Shown here in pieces: positions 1-5,820 of a stretch of 7,063 nt of DNA. Positions within the stretch are counted from its first letter, which is position 1, and every line of letters starts with the position of its first letter. Below the pieces are notes generated by a model. It had not been told where the DNA came from. It saw only the letters and a program-made list of their open reading frames with translations, and searched no databases. A program made the translations under genes and the position numbers. Location: positions 1 to 7,063 of the forward strand of contig CAMTNN010000076.1 in assembly GCA_947073895.1 (NCBI GenBank), given 5' to 3'. The stretch is from an uncultured cyanobacterium (GTDB lineage Bacteria; Cyanobacteriota; Vampirovibrionia; Gastranaerophilales; Gastranaerophilaceae).

Positions 1-1983
1 AAAGAGAATAACAAAAATTTAGAACTAAATGTATCGATTGGATATAAAAATGATTTTTTGATTGACAATGGGAGTGCTGTGATAAATGGAATGCCGCTTA
101 TTCCTGATAAGATAACAACAAAAAGCTTAGATCTTCGTGAAATACATAATAGCTTTCATTCTGAAGATTCATTTGAAGATTGGATGAATGAAAATATTAA
201 TCTTGAGATGGCAGAACAGTTAGGTTATATTTATGATTCAGAAGCAGGAGTTTTAACAAAGACATTTGATGTTTCAAGAGATGAAAATTTCGCTCAGGCT
301 TTAAGTTTTGATAAAATTAGAAAATTCGATTCTTCGACATCGCCCTATGAGTACATCAAAGCTCATATTATGGAAAATAAAGATAAACCTGAAGTAATAA
401 GGGCAACTGTTTCAAATTTATTGAATGATTTAGAAAGTCACTATGATCATTCAATAAAATATACAAATTTACCTCATGCAAGCGAGACATTTTCAAATGT
501 CTTGAACTTAAAAGATGGCGAAGAAATGCCGGGGTTAATTTGTGGTACAATCCACCAACAGGTTATGACAGCCCTTCAAGAATGCGGAATTGAAGCATGT
601 TGTGTGTCAGGTGGAACTTCTGAAGCGAATCATGCAACCTTAATATATAAAGAGTCTGATGGTAAATATATTTTTAATGACTATGGAAGTCAACTTGAAA
701 TTGAAGCTAATAATATTAAAGATGCCTTAGGAGTTATTAATAAGAATAATAAAGCGTTTAATTCTGTTGGGTACTATTCTCTTCAAGAAAATAATGTTTT
801 ATTTCAAGAATATGCTTATAAAGAAGAATCTGTTTTTGGACATAAAATGGATAAATCTGATTATAATGATGAAACTGTTGCAGATTTTTCAATAGCTTCA
901 AGGCCAGCTGTAAATGCAAATGTTGAATTTGCAAATTCAGGAATAAGAGGAGAAATTGGTGGTAGAATGGTATTTTCAGGTGAAAACTCTAATTCTGAAT
1001 TGTCAGCAACGTTTGCTTACCAACAAAAGGGGGAAACTTCTAATTTTATTGAATCAAAAAGCTATGGTGCGGATGTAGCATTCAAAAAAACTCAAAAATT
1101 AAAATGTGGTGATGAAGTACAGTTTGCAGTGGATGGAATTGTTACAAATGTTAAAGGAGAAAGGTTTAATATTTGTGATAGTAGGGATAAAAATCTGACA
1201 TCTATTAGTAAGGCTATTTCAGAACAATACAATAATGAAATATCTTTAATAACAAATGGAACGCTTGTTGTAAATGATACATCTATAATTGAAATTGATT
1301 CTTCAGATAATTACGAAAATAAAAGTGATAATACTCTTTTTATAAAGACCTCTTTGGCTAGAAAAACAAATTTGGTAACAACAGAAAGTCTTTCTGTCAA
1401 TAATACTGCAAAAGCAACTGCTATTTTGGGAGGGGCTTTTCGGGATAAAGACAAATATTGTGGAGATGCTCGTATTGCATTAGAAGATGGTATAACAGTC
1501 AACAATAAAGTTGGTAATGTTGAATTATCAAACACTGCTTCTGTTGGTATAGTTGATGATCTTAACCTTTCTTTAGGTTCTTATGCTCCAAAATTACAGC
1601 TTGGGGGCAAATTTAATTTAGCCTCTTCTGCTCAAGTTAAACCATCAGAAAACAGTGTTTTTGGAGCTCAAGCTCGTGGATATGCTGTAGTTACAGCTCC
1701 TACAACAGAATTTGGTGCATCTGCAAGTATTTGGGGGCAGCAAAAGTTAAATAATACAAAAGCTGTCGTTTTTGGTAGTGCATCTGTTGGTTATGAAAAT
1801 CAAAGATTGCATATGGGTAATTTTAACGAAACAACTGAAAATAACTTGAATTTCGGTATTACAGCAGGTGTTAAAGTTAATCCTACTACCCAAGTTTCTT
1901 TATCATATAACCAAAAATGTGATAAACTTAACTCAACTCGTAATTATAATACATTTAATATGACATTTACTAAAACTTTTTAA
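1..1983 (+). CDS. Surface protein with transglutaminase-like segment and C-terminal beta-barrel-like domain (5' end missing)
   Basis: The frame is open from the first base (K-E-N-N-K-N-L-E-L-N...) to TAA at 1981-1983, so 660 residues are visible and the true start lies upstream. A TTG at 58 could mimic a start but has no ribosome site and the frame continues before it. Residues about 175-235 look like a transglutaminase/papain-like core: Cys181 (GLICGTIHQ) before a helix, then GIEACCVSGG, His211 (NHATLIY) and Asp227 (YIFNDYG). The order, spacing (30 and 16 residues) and surrounding pattern (G-I-x-A, H-A-x-x-x-Y, D-G-K-Y-I) fit a Cys-His-Asp triad. From about residue 301 on, short alternating hydrophobic/polar strands rich in Gly, Ser, Asn and aromatics run to the end. 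The protein ends in Phe, with hydrophobic residues at -5, -7 and -9, like the signal read by the BAM outer-membrane assembly machinery. I infer an outer-membrane or surface-exposed protein. The catalytic role and substrate are unknown, and I recognise no named family. Confidence 0.72.
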   Translation, partial: KENNKNLELNVSIGYKNDFLIDNGSAVINGMPLIPDKITTKSLDLREIHNSFHSEDSFEDWMNENINLEMAEQLGYIYDSEAGVLTKTFDVSRDENFAQALSFDKIRKFDSSTSPYEYIKAHIMENKDKPEVIRATVSNLLNDLESHYDHSIKYTNLPHASETFSNVLNLKDGEEMPGLICGTIHQQVMTALQECGIEACCVSGGTSEANHATLIYKESDGKYIFNDYGSQLEIEANNIKDALGVINKNNKAFNSVGYYSLQENNVLFQEYAYKEESVFGHKMDKSDYNDETVADFSIASRPAVNANVEFANSGIRGEIGGRMVFSGENSNSELSATFAYQQKGETSNFIESKSYGADVAFKKTQKLKCGDEVQFAVDGIVTNVKGERFNICDSRDKNLTSISKAISEQYNNEISLITNGTLVVNDTSIIEIDSSDNYENKSDNTLFIKTSLARKTNLVTTESLSVNNTAKATAILGGAFRDKDKYCGDARIALEDGITVNNKVGNVELSNTASVGIVDDLNLSLGSYAPKLQLGGKFNLASSAQVKPSENSVFGAQARGYAVVTAPTTEFGASASIWGQQKLNNTKAVVFGSASVGYENQRLHMGNFNETTENNLNFGITAGVKVNPTTQVSLSYNQKCDKLNSTRNYNTFNMTFTKTF

Positions 1984-2034
1984 TATTCATATAAAGATTA
2001 TGTAAGGAAATCGGGTTTTTATAAAATTTTACTT

Positions 2035-2040
2035 TATAAT
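2035..2040 (+). promoter_or_regulatory. Possible -10 box for the HEAT-like/rnhA unit
   Basis: TATAAT lies 42 bases before the ATG at 2082, in the 98-base gap after the surface protein gene. No good -35 hexamer is found 16-18 bases upstream and there is no TG extension, so this is weak in an AT-rich background. No terminator hairpin is visible between 1984 and 2034, so readthrough from the upstream gene is also possible. Confidence 0.35.
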
Positions 2041-2067
2041 GTGTATATTAAAAGAAATGATTATGTG

Positions 2068-2073
2068 AAGGAG
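2068..2073 (+). promoter_or_regulatory. Ribosome binding site of the HEAT-like gene
   Basis: AAGGAG sits 8 bases before the ATG at 2082. It is the strongest ribosome site in this two-gene unit and fixes the start of the first gene. Confidence 0.75.
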
Positions 2074-2081
2074 ATATTGAA

Positions 2082-2363
2082 ATGCAATTGGTAGAAGAAA
2101 TTCTTTGTAAATTAGAAACAGCTGATAATACAACTAAAAATAAATTGGAAAATGTTCTTGTCGAACAAGGTACATCTGTTGTTCCTGAATTAGTTAGCAA
2201 ATTGCAGGAAGTTCGCGGAGTTCAAAGAGGGGTTGTTGCAATGGCTCTTATTAGAATTGGTGAAGCTTCTGTTGAATATCTTAAAGAAGCTGCATCAAGC
2301 AATAAAGATTTTGAATGGGCTGCTAAATACTTGATTTCAGAAATTAAAGGTATTGCAGCGTAA
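2082..2363 (+). CDS. Small HEAT-repeat-like helical protein
   Basis: This is a 93-residue protein, fully alpha-helical in appearance, with no signal peptide or membrane segment, so it is probably cytoplasmic. After an N-terminal helix pair (about 2-12 and 17-29) come HEAT-like units: QGTSVVPELVSKLQEV (29-44), then a helix 46-58 (GVQRGVVAMALIRIG) leading into EASVEYLKEAASS (61-73), and a final helix 76-89 (DFEWAAKYLISEI). The repeated G-x-x-x-V-x-x-L pattern with Ala/Leu-rich helices is typical of HEAT/PBS-lyase-type repeats, which mediate protein binding. The start is set by AAGGAG 8 bases upstream. The stop codon TAA is directly followed by the ATG of rnhA, so the two are surely co-transcribed and likely translationally coupled. 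The partner is unknown, and a role connected with RNase HI is only an inference from this linkage. Confidence 0.72.
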   Translation: MQLVEEILCKLETADNTTKNKLENVLVEQGTSVVPELVSKLQEVRGVQRGVVAMALIRIGEASVEYLKEAASSNKDFEWAAKYLISEIKGIAA

Positions 2364-2834
2364 ATGACAAAAGTTACAATTTATACTGATGGTGCTTGCA
2401 GCGGAAACCCGGGTGTCGGAGGCTACGGCACCATTTTAGTGCATATAGATGAAAATGGCGTTAAGCATGAAAAAGAATTGTCTCAGGGCTATAAATTAAC
2501 GACTAATAACCAAATGGAACTATTAGCTGTTATAATTGGCTTGGAGGCGCTTAAAAAACCATGTGATGTTACTATTTATTCTGATAGTAAGTATGTTATT
2601 GACGCTTTTGAGAAAAAATGGATTGACGGCTGGATTAAAAAAGGCTGGAAAACAGCTGGTAAAACTCCTGTTAAGAATGTTGATTTGTGGAAACGTCTGC
2701 TTGCAGCTAAAGAAAAGCACGAAGTTGAATTTATCTGGGTAAAAGGCCATGCCGGTCATGAATACAATGAACGCTGTGATTCTTTGGCGGTTGCTGCTTG
2801 TAAAAAAGATGATTTAAAAACCGAGGTTGTTTAG
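2364..2834 (+). CDS. rnhA: Ribonuclease HI
   Basis: This 156-residue enzyme cleaves the RNA strand of RNA:DNA hybrids in the cytoplasm, removing R-loops and primer RNA. All active-site residues can be placed: Asp9 in [11 protein letters not shown], Glu52 in NNQMEL, Asp74 in YSDSKYV, Asp139 in NERCDSLA, plus the flexible-loop His129 in WVKGHAGH. The basic handle region ([22 protein letters not shown], given here only as residues 84-105) is present, as in the Escherichia coli type, and the length matches the family (about 155 residues). The ATG directly abuts the stop of the HEAT-like gene. Only a weak AAAGG lies 13 bases upstream, so translation probably depends on ribosomes finishing the upstream gene. 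The last 21 bases overlap the 3' end of the convergent PLP enzyme gene. A run of seven T follows the stop (2838-2844) without a convincing hairpin before it. Confidence 0.97.
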   Translation: MTKVTIYTDGACSGNPGVGGYGTILVHIDENGVKHEKELSQGYKLTTNNQMELLAVIIGLEALKKPCDVTIYSDSKYVIDAFEKKWIDGWIKKGWKTAGKTPVKNVDLWKRLLAAKEKHEVEFIWVKGHAGHEYNERCDSLAVAACKKDDLKTEVV

Positions 2835-3833
2835 AGCTTTTTTTAGCTTATTGAGGTTATTAGTATCAGTGCCAATTCCGCATAAAAGCATTGTTGATAT
2901 GTTATTTGTGCGTTCATCTTCAATTCCGTATTTATTGAAGAGAGTTTCAGAGAGGTCGTATCCGCTTATCCCCGCTTTTTTTATAAGAATTTTTGTAATG
3001 TCATCTCCGCCACGAGGTATATTTAGACTCTCTATATTATTAATGAGTTTTTCTAATGCCTTTCTTCCGCGTGAAGAATTCAAATAATTAATATTAGCTT
3101 CAATTGTTGCAAGCATGGGATAAGACGGCGATGTTGTCGAAATTATTGCTAAGGCTTCTGTTGGATTAATGCTGTTTGAATGTAATAACGCTGTAGGGTT
3201 TAGACCTCCTGCTGTTTTATGTAATGATTGAACTGTAAAATCAGCATGTTTTACTGCAGATTCGGGCAGTCTGTCTGAGAATGGATACAAAGCTCCATGG
3301 GCTTCGTCTGCAATAAAAGTAACGTTGTGCTTTTTGCACACTTCGCTGATTTCTTTTACATTCGCTGCAAAACCTTCATAAGATGGCGTTGTGATTATAA
3401 TTGTATCAGCACCAGTATTTTGTATTAGCGTTTGCACTTCTTCTGCTGTGATTGCTTTGTAAACTCCCCATTCTTCATCAAGTTGTAAGTTATATTCAAT
3501 TATTTCTGCGCCAGCAAGTTTGCATCCGTTTTTGTGACAAGGATGAGAGTTATTCCATATCAGAATCTTTTTTCCGCCACTTGCTAAAATTGCAGCTATT
3601 ATTCCGCTTGTAGAACCATTTGTAAGAAATTTTGTGTATTTTGTTCCATAGATAACAGAAGCTTTTTTTTCAGCCTCATTTAAGCCTTTTTGCGGATCAT
3701 AAGCGTCTACTTCCGATATATCGGATTTATACCACTGATAAAATTTATGAAAAATACAAAACTTCCCTCCATGGCTTGGAGTTGTAAATAGTATTTTATT
3801 ATTCTTTTTCTTTAAAATTGAAATTAAACTCAT
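2814..3833 (-). CDS. Compact PLP-dependent Orn/Lys/Arg decarboxylase-family enzyme
   Basis: This is a 339-residue fold-type I PLP enzyme of the Orn/Lys/Arg decarboxylase major-domain family. Visible landmarks are TPSHGG (18-23, the family's P-G-H-x-G region), [13 protein letters not shown] (43-55), the cofactor-phosphate segment TNGSTSG (71-77), SHPCHKNG (96-103), Asp176 and His179 in [12 protein letters not shown] (174-185), the Schiff-base Lys206 in [12 protein letters not shown] (202-213), and [14 protein letters not shown] (233-246). The start is ATG at 3833, because homology-like sequence begins there (SLISILKKK...). The frame stays open 62 codons upstream, but that stretch is hydrophobic nonsense overlapping promoters. 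Family members such as Bacillus YaaO are about 480 residues. Here the small domain ends at 339 and the usual C-terminal domain is absent. The probable reaction is decarboxylation of a basic amino acid to a polyamine precursor, but the substrate cannot be read from the sequence. Its 3' end overlaps rnhA tail to tail. Confidence 0.85.
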   Translation of the reverse strand: MSLISILKKKNNKILFTTPSHGGKFCIFHKFYQWYKSDISEVDAYDPQKGLNEAEKKASVIYGTKYTKFLTNGSTSGIIAAILASGGKKILIWNNSHPCHKNGCKLAGAEIIEYNLQLDEEWGVYKAITAEEVQTLIQNTGADTIIITTPSYEGFAANVKEISEVCKKHNVTFIADEAHGALYPFSDRLPESAVKHADFTVQSLHKTAGGLNPTALLHSNSINPTEALAIISTTSPSYPMLATIEANINYLNSSRGRKALEKLINNIESLNIPRGGDDITKILIKKAGISGYDLSETLFNKYGIEDERTNNISTMLLCGIGTDTNNLNKLKKALNNLGF

Positions 3834-3839
3834 AAAATT

Positions 3840-3848
3840 ATTATACCA
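3840..3848 (-). promoter_or_regulatory. Extended -10 promoter of the PLP enzyme gene
   Basis: Read on the minus strand this is TGG-TATAAT, an extended -10 element, ending 6 bases before the ATG at 3833. No clear -35 is seen 16-18 bases upstream (only T-rich sequence). If it is used, transcription starts at or within a base or two of the ATG, giving a leaderless mRNA. This agrees with the lack of any Shine-Dalgarno sequence before that ATG. Confidence 0.55.
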
Positions 3849-3908
3849 TAAACAATAAGTGTAAAAATAACATTTTAAAAATAGCTCAAAAGTATTATTA
3901 TATAAGGC

Positions 3909-3937
3909 TTGTATGATTATTAAGTGTATGCTATAAT
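3909..3937 (+). promoter_or_regulatory. Promoter of the phosphodiester glycosidase-family gene
   Basis: TTGTAT (3909-3914), a 17-base spacer and TATAAT (3932-3937), with a TG extension at 3929-3930. The predicted start is around 3944, giving a leader of about 170 bases before the ATG at 4115. The -35 is only a partial match (TTG core), but the extended -10 is ideal. Confidence 0.6.
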
Positions 3938-4012
3938 ATAAGTATAGGGTGAGATATACATTTACCGGTCTCGTCTCACCCGATCGATAAGATTTCCACA
4001 ACATACTTATAT
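3936..4012. repeat. 10-bp perfect inverted repeat around the leader start
   Basis: ATATAAGTAT at 3936-3945 and its exact complement ATACTTATAT at 4003-4012 flank the leader hairpin at 3947-3981. The left arm covers the end of the -10 box and the predicted start point, so at the DNA level this could be an operator. Only its last bases would be present in the RNA. Confidence 0.5.
3947..3981 (+). promoter_or_regulatory. 5'-terminal leader hairpin
   Basis: GGGTGAGA (3947-3954) pairs perfectly with TCTCACCC (3974-3981) across a 19-base loop. A second TCTC at 3969-3972 allows register slipping. The stem begins about 3 bases from the predicted transcription start of the glycosidase-family mRNA. No U-tract follows, so it is not a terminator. 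Further along the leader are a CCAG/CTGG hairpin (4025-4036) and AGAGTG/CACTCT (4041-4068, loop rich in C and A). I do not recognise a known riboswitch class. Confidence 0.5.
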
Positions 4013-4024
4013 ATACCATTTACC
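3955..4024 (+). repeat. Near-identical leader repeats TATACATTTACC / TATACCATTTACC
   Basis: TATACATTTACC at 3955-3966 lies in the hairpin loop. It recurs as TATACCATTTACC (one C inserted) at 4012-4024, 57 bases later in the same leader. Two copies in a short untranslated region could mark a protein or RNA binding site, or be chance in AT-rich DNA. Confidence 0.3.
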
Positions 4025-4102
4025 CCAGATTGCTGGAAATAGAGTGTTACAAAACCCCACACCACTCTTAAATAAAAAAGGTATCCGGTTACTTAAAAAC
4101 AC

Positions 4103-4108
4103 AGGAAG
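4103..4108 (+). promoter_or_regulatory. Ribosome binding site of the glycosidase-family gene
   Basis: AGGAAG lies 6 bases before the ATG at 4115 and supports that start, which also gives a proper N-terminal membrane segment. Confidence 0.6.
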
Positions 4109-4114
4109 AAACCC

Positions 4115-5326
4115 ATGGATACGCTGGTATTACAAAGACCAAGGATTGAAAAAATCGCGACGAGCGCGGCGGGAATTACTATTGCAATTTGTTTGTTATT
4201 AAATCTGCCCGCAAGCGGAATCAGCGTAGGAAATTATACCGGCTTATCACCAACATTAAATTATATAAAAGAAAATCAAACTAACCGAGAGGTAATATTT
4301 GAAACCAACATAAAAAATAAGTATTCAGGCTCAGTAATTACAGATGTAGACAAAGGTATAAAACATATTAAAATGGTTCGGCTATACAATGGCAGACCTG
4401 TAAGAATCAATGTTGTTGAAATCTGTCAGGGAGTAAATCCAGGTTTATCAGTAGAGCCGCAAATTGCATCTGATACTCTTGCTTCAAGAAGAAAAATTTC
4501 AGGAATAGCGGCCAAAGATAATGCAATTGTTGCAATTAACGGCGGATACTTTAAGCCTCAAACCGGAGTCCCTCTCGGAACATTAATGATAAACAAAAAG
4601 GTTTACACAGGCCCGATTTATGATAGAGTTGCCATGGGAATTTTCGATAACGGCTATGACATGGCAAGAGTGCAGCTAAATGCGAGTGTAGATACTAATA
4701 TAGGAGGGCTAAAAATTGATAATATCAATCAGCCTAGAATGTTGTCGACACATACAATTGTTTATACGCCGGACTGGGGAACAGTTTCTCCGCCTTCTCC
4801 TAAGTATGGTAAACAAATAGTTGTCGCGGATGGGAAGCTCGTAAGAGCTTCTTATGAGGCAAATGCAATACCTAAAAACGGTTTTGTGGTTGTCGGTTCA
4901 GAAAAGAATATTAATACAATTATTAATGCAAGGAAGTTTAAATTAAATATAAAAACCAATCCCGGTTGGGATAATGTAAATCATATTATAAGCGGCGGGC
5001 CTTATCTGGTTAAGAATAACGAAGTCTATGTTGATATGACAGCGCAGAAGCTTGCTTCAATAGGCGGACGCAATCCGCGTACAGCAATAGGTTATACTAA
5101 AGAAAACCATTTGATAATGCTGACTGCAGACGGTAGAGAAGGTTCTTCAATTGGGCTTACGTTAATGGAACTTGCTAATATAATGAAAGAGTTAGGTTGT
5201 GTTAATGCTATGAACCTTGATGGCGGTGGTTCAACAGTAATGTACATTAACGGTCAAGTTGTTAACAAGCCGGCTGTACAGGGTGGAATTCCGCTATCCC
5301 ATGTTCTCACCGTTACTAACAGCTAA
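4115..5326 (+). CDS. Membrane-anchored or secreted phosphodiester glycosidase (NAGPA) domain protein
   Basis: This 403-residue protein has a basic start (RPRIEK, 8-13) and a hydrophobic segment at about 14-33 (IATSAAGITIAICLLLNLPA), a signal peptide or signal anchor, so the rest acts outside the cytoplasmic membrane. The C-terminal two-thirds (about 95-403) is the phosphodiester glycosidase / exopolysaccharide-biosynthesis domain (PF09992 type). It shows VAINGGYF (139-146), PLGTLMINKKVY (153-164), ISGGPYLV (292-299), GGRNPRTAIGY (317-327) and the hallmark NLDGGGSTVMYING (367-380), followed by KPAVQGGIPLSHVL. The mammalian member removes N-acetylglucosamine from phosphodiester-linked sugars, and bacterial members are linked to exopolysaccharide or wall glycopolymers. 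The substrate here is unknown. Residues about 40-90 are a variable linker. The gene has its own extended -10 promoter and a roughly 170-base structured leader. It runs convergently towards HU. Confidence 0.9.
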   Translation: MDTLVLQRPRIEKIATSAAGITIAICLLLNLPASGISVGNYTGLSPTLNYIKENQTNREVIFETNIKNKYSGSVITDVDKGIKHIKMVRLYNGRPVRINVVEICQGVNPGLSVEPQIASDTLASRRKISGIAAKDNAIVAINGGYFKPQTGVPLGTLMINKKVYTGPIYDRVAMGIFDNGYDMARVQLNASVDTNIGGLKIDNINQPRMLSTHTIVYTPDWGTVSPPSPKYGKQIVVADGKLVRASYEANAIPKNGFVVVGSEKNINTIINARKFKLNIKTNPGWDNVNHIISGGPYLVKNNEVYVDMTAQKLASIGGRNPRTAIGYTKENHLIMLTADGREGSSIGLTLMELANIMKELGCVNAMNLDGGGSTVMYINGQVVNKPAVQGGIPLSHVLTVTNS

Positions 5327-5365
5327 AACTTATCCAACCAATTTGAACTCACTCGTAGTTCCATG

Positions 5366-5399
5366 AAAAAGGCGGACTAGTCGTTTTGACCAATCCGCC
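5366..5399 (-). terminator. Intrinsic terminator of the HU gene
   Basis: On the minus strand GGCGGA pairs with TCCGCC (5394-5399 with 5371-5376). An inner GTC/GAC pairing closes a small AAAAC loop, and five T follow directly (5370-5366). It lies about 40 bases past the HU stop. On the plus strand no T-run follows, so it is a poorer terminator for the glycosidase-family gene, though the hairpin itself is shared. Confidence 0.75.
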
Positions 5400-5415
5400 A
5401 GTAGTTCTTTATAAT
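5386..5415 (+). promoter_or_regulatory. Candidate antisense promoter pointing into the HU gene
   Basis: TTGACC (5386-5391, five of six matches to TTGACA), an 18-base spacer and a perfect TATAAT (5410-5415). The -35 sits in the terminator hairpin. Transcription would start near 5422 and run antisense through the whole HU coding region. No sense gene lies downstream on this strand until 5996. Confidence 0.35.
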
Positions 5416-5439
5416 GTCTGCCGTCCCTTGTTGAAAAAA

Positions 5440-5712
5440 CTATTTTACAAGTTCTTTGAATGATTTACCAGCTGAGAAAGCAGGAACTGTTTTAGCAGCG
5501 ATTTTTAATTCTTTACCAGTTTGAGGGTTTCTACCAACTCTAGCAGCTCTTTTGCGAGCTTCCCAAGTACCAAAACCAACTAAAGTAACTTTTTTACCTT
5601 TAGCAACTGTTTTTTGGATGATTTCTAAAGTAGCTGATAAAACATCAGATGAAACTTTTTGAGACAATTTAGTCTTTTTTGAAATCTCTTTTACTAATTC
5701 TTCTTTGTTCAT
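5440..5712 (-). CDS. hup: HU-family nucleoid DNA-binding protein
   Basis: This 90-residue protein has exactly the standard HU length when started at ATG 5712 (MNKEELVKEI). The six residues upstream in frame (MYRRVI) are rejected because AGGAGAG lies just inside them, 5-7 bases before the chosen ATG. It is a dimeric, basic protein that bends and compacts DNA. Visible features are an N-terminal helix pair (3-37), the signature VTLVGFGTWEARKRAAR (42-58) and the DNA-intercalating arm tip RNPQTG (Arg61-Asn62-Pro63), followed by VPAFSAGKSFKELV (76-89). The VPAFSAGK ending recalls cyanobacterial HU. It is transcribed alone, from a promoter at 5781-5808 through a structured leader to an intrinsic terminator at 5366-5399. 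Whether the organism has other HU or IHF genes cannot be seen here. Confidence 0.97.
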   Translation of the reverse strand: MNKEELVKEISKKTKLSQKVSSDVLSATLEIIQKTVAKGKKVTLVGFGTWEARKRAARVGRNPQTGKELKIAAKTVPAFSAGKSFKELVK

Positions 5713-5717
5713 AATAA

Positions 5718-5724
5718 CTCTCCT
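5718..5724 (-). promoter_or_regulatory. hup: Ribosome binding site that fixes the HU start
   Basis: AGGAGAG on the minus strand ends 5 bases before the ATG at 5712. It lies between the two in-frame ATGs and therefore selects the inner one. Confidence 0.8.
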
Positions 5725-5741
5725 ATACACTAATTACTCTC

Positions 5742-5771
5742 AGTCGCGTCTCTATTGAGATTCCCGCGACT
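5742..5771 (-). promoter_or_regulatory. 5'-terminal hairpin in the HU mRNA leader
   Basis: On the minus strand AGTCGCG pairs with CGCGACT (7 bp). It continues after a GGAA bulge on the 5' side into TCTC-AATA-GAGA (4 bp, four-base loop). All 11 pairs are perfect. It starts about 3 bases from the predicted transcription start near 5774 and ends 17 bases before the AGGAGAG ribosome site. There is no T-run, so it is not a terminator. Confidence 0.6.
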
Positions 5772-5780
5772 TATGACTCT

Positions 5781-5808
5781 ATTATACCCATTTTTCAAAT
5801 AATTGCAA
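5781..5808 (-). promoter_or_regulatory. hup: Promoter of the HU gene
   Basis: On the minus strand TTGCAA (5808-5803), a 16-base spacer and TATAAT (5786-5781). The -10 is perfect and the -35 matches four of six. The start near 5774 gives a leader of about 60 bases. Confidence 0.65.
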
Positions 5809-5820
5809 GTCTTTTAATAA

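Larger units (their letters stand above)
5327..5439. other. Convergent intergenic gap between the glycosidase-family gene and HU
   Basis: It contains the HU terminator hairpin and the candidate antisense promoter. No coding sequence and no separate plus-strand terminator with a T-run are visible. The glycosidase-family transcript may therefore end in the shared hairpin or run on antisense to HU. Confidence 0.6.

Noticed and set aside
58..60. TTG as the start of the first gene
   Set aside because: The frame is open to base 1 with similar strand-like sequence and there is no ribosome site before the TTG. The gene is simply cut by the window edge.
2818..2844. Intrinsic terminator after rnhA (T-run at 2838-2844)
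   Set aside because: Only three- to four-base stems can be formed before the T-run, and it lies inside the coding end of the convergent gene.
3834..4019. 62-codon N-terminal extension of the PLP enzyme frame on the minus strand
   Set aside because: It reads as hydrophobic, Tyr-rich sequence unrelated to the family, overlaps both predicted promoters and the leader hairpin, and lacks a ribosome site. The family-like sequence begins at the ATG at 3833.
4047..4062. C/A-rich loop (CCCCACACC) like the cyanobacterial Yfr1 core
   Set aside because: The conserved Yfr1 core differs, and the surrounding layout is not the two-stem form of a free small RNA. It sits inside an mRNA leader.
4205..4225. LPASG in the glycosidase-family protein as a sortase-like signal
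   Set aside because: It lies at the end of the N-terminal hydrophobic segment, not before a C-terminal one, and has Ser where a sortase motif has Thr.
5713..5730. Longer HU start adding MYRRVI
   Set aside because: The AGGAGAG ribosome site lies inside this stretch and the inner ATG gives the standard 90-residue HU.
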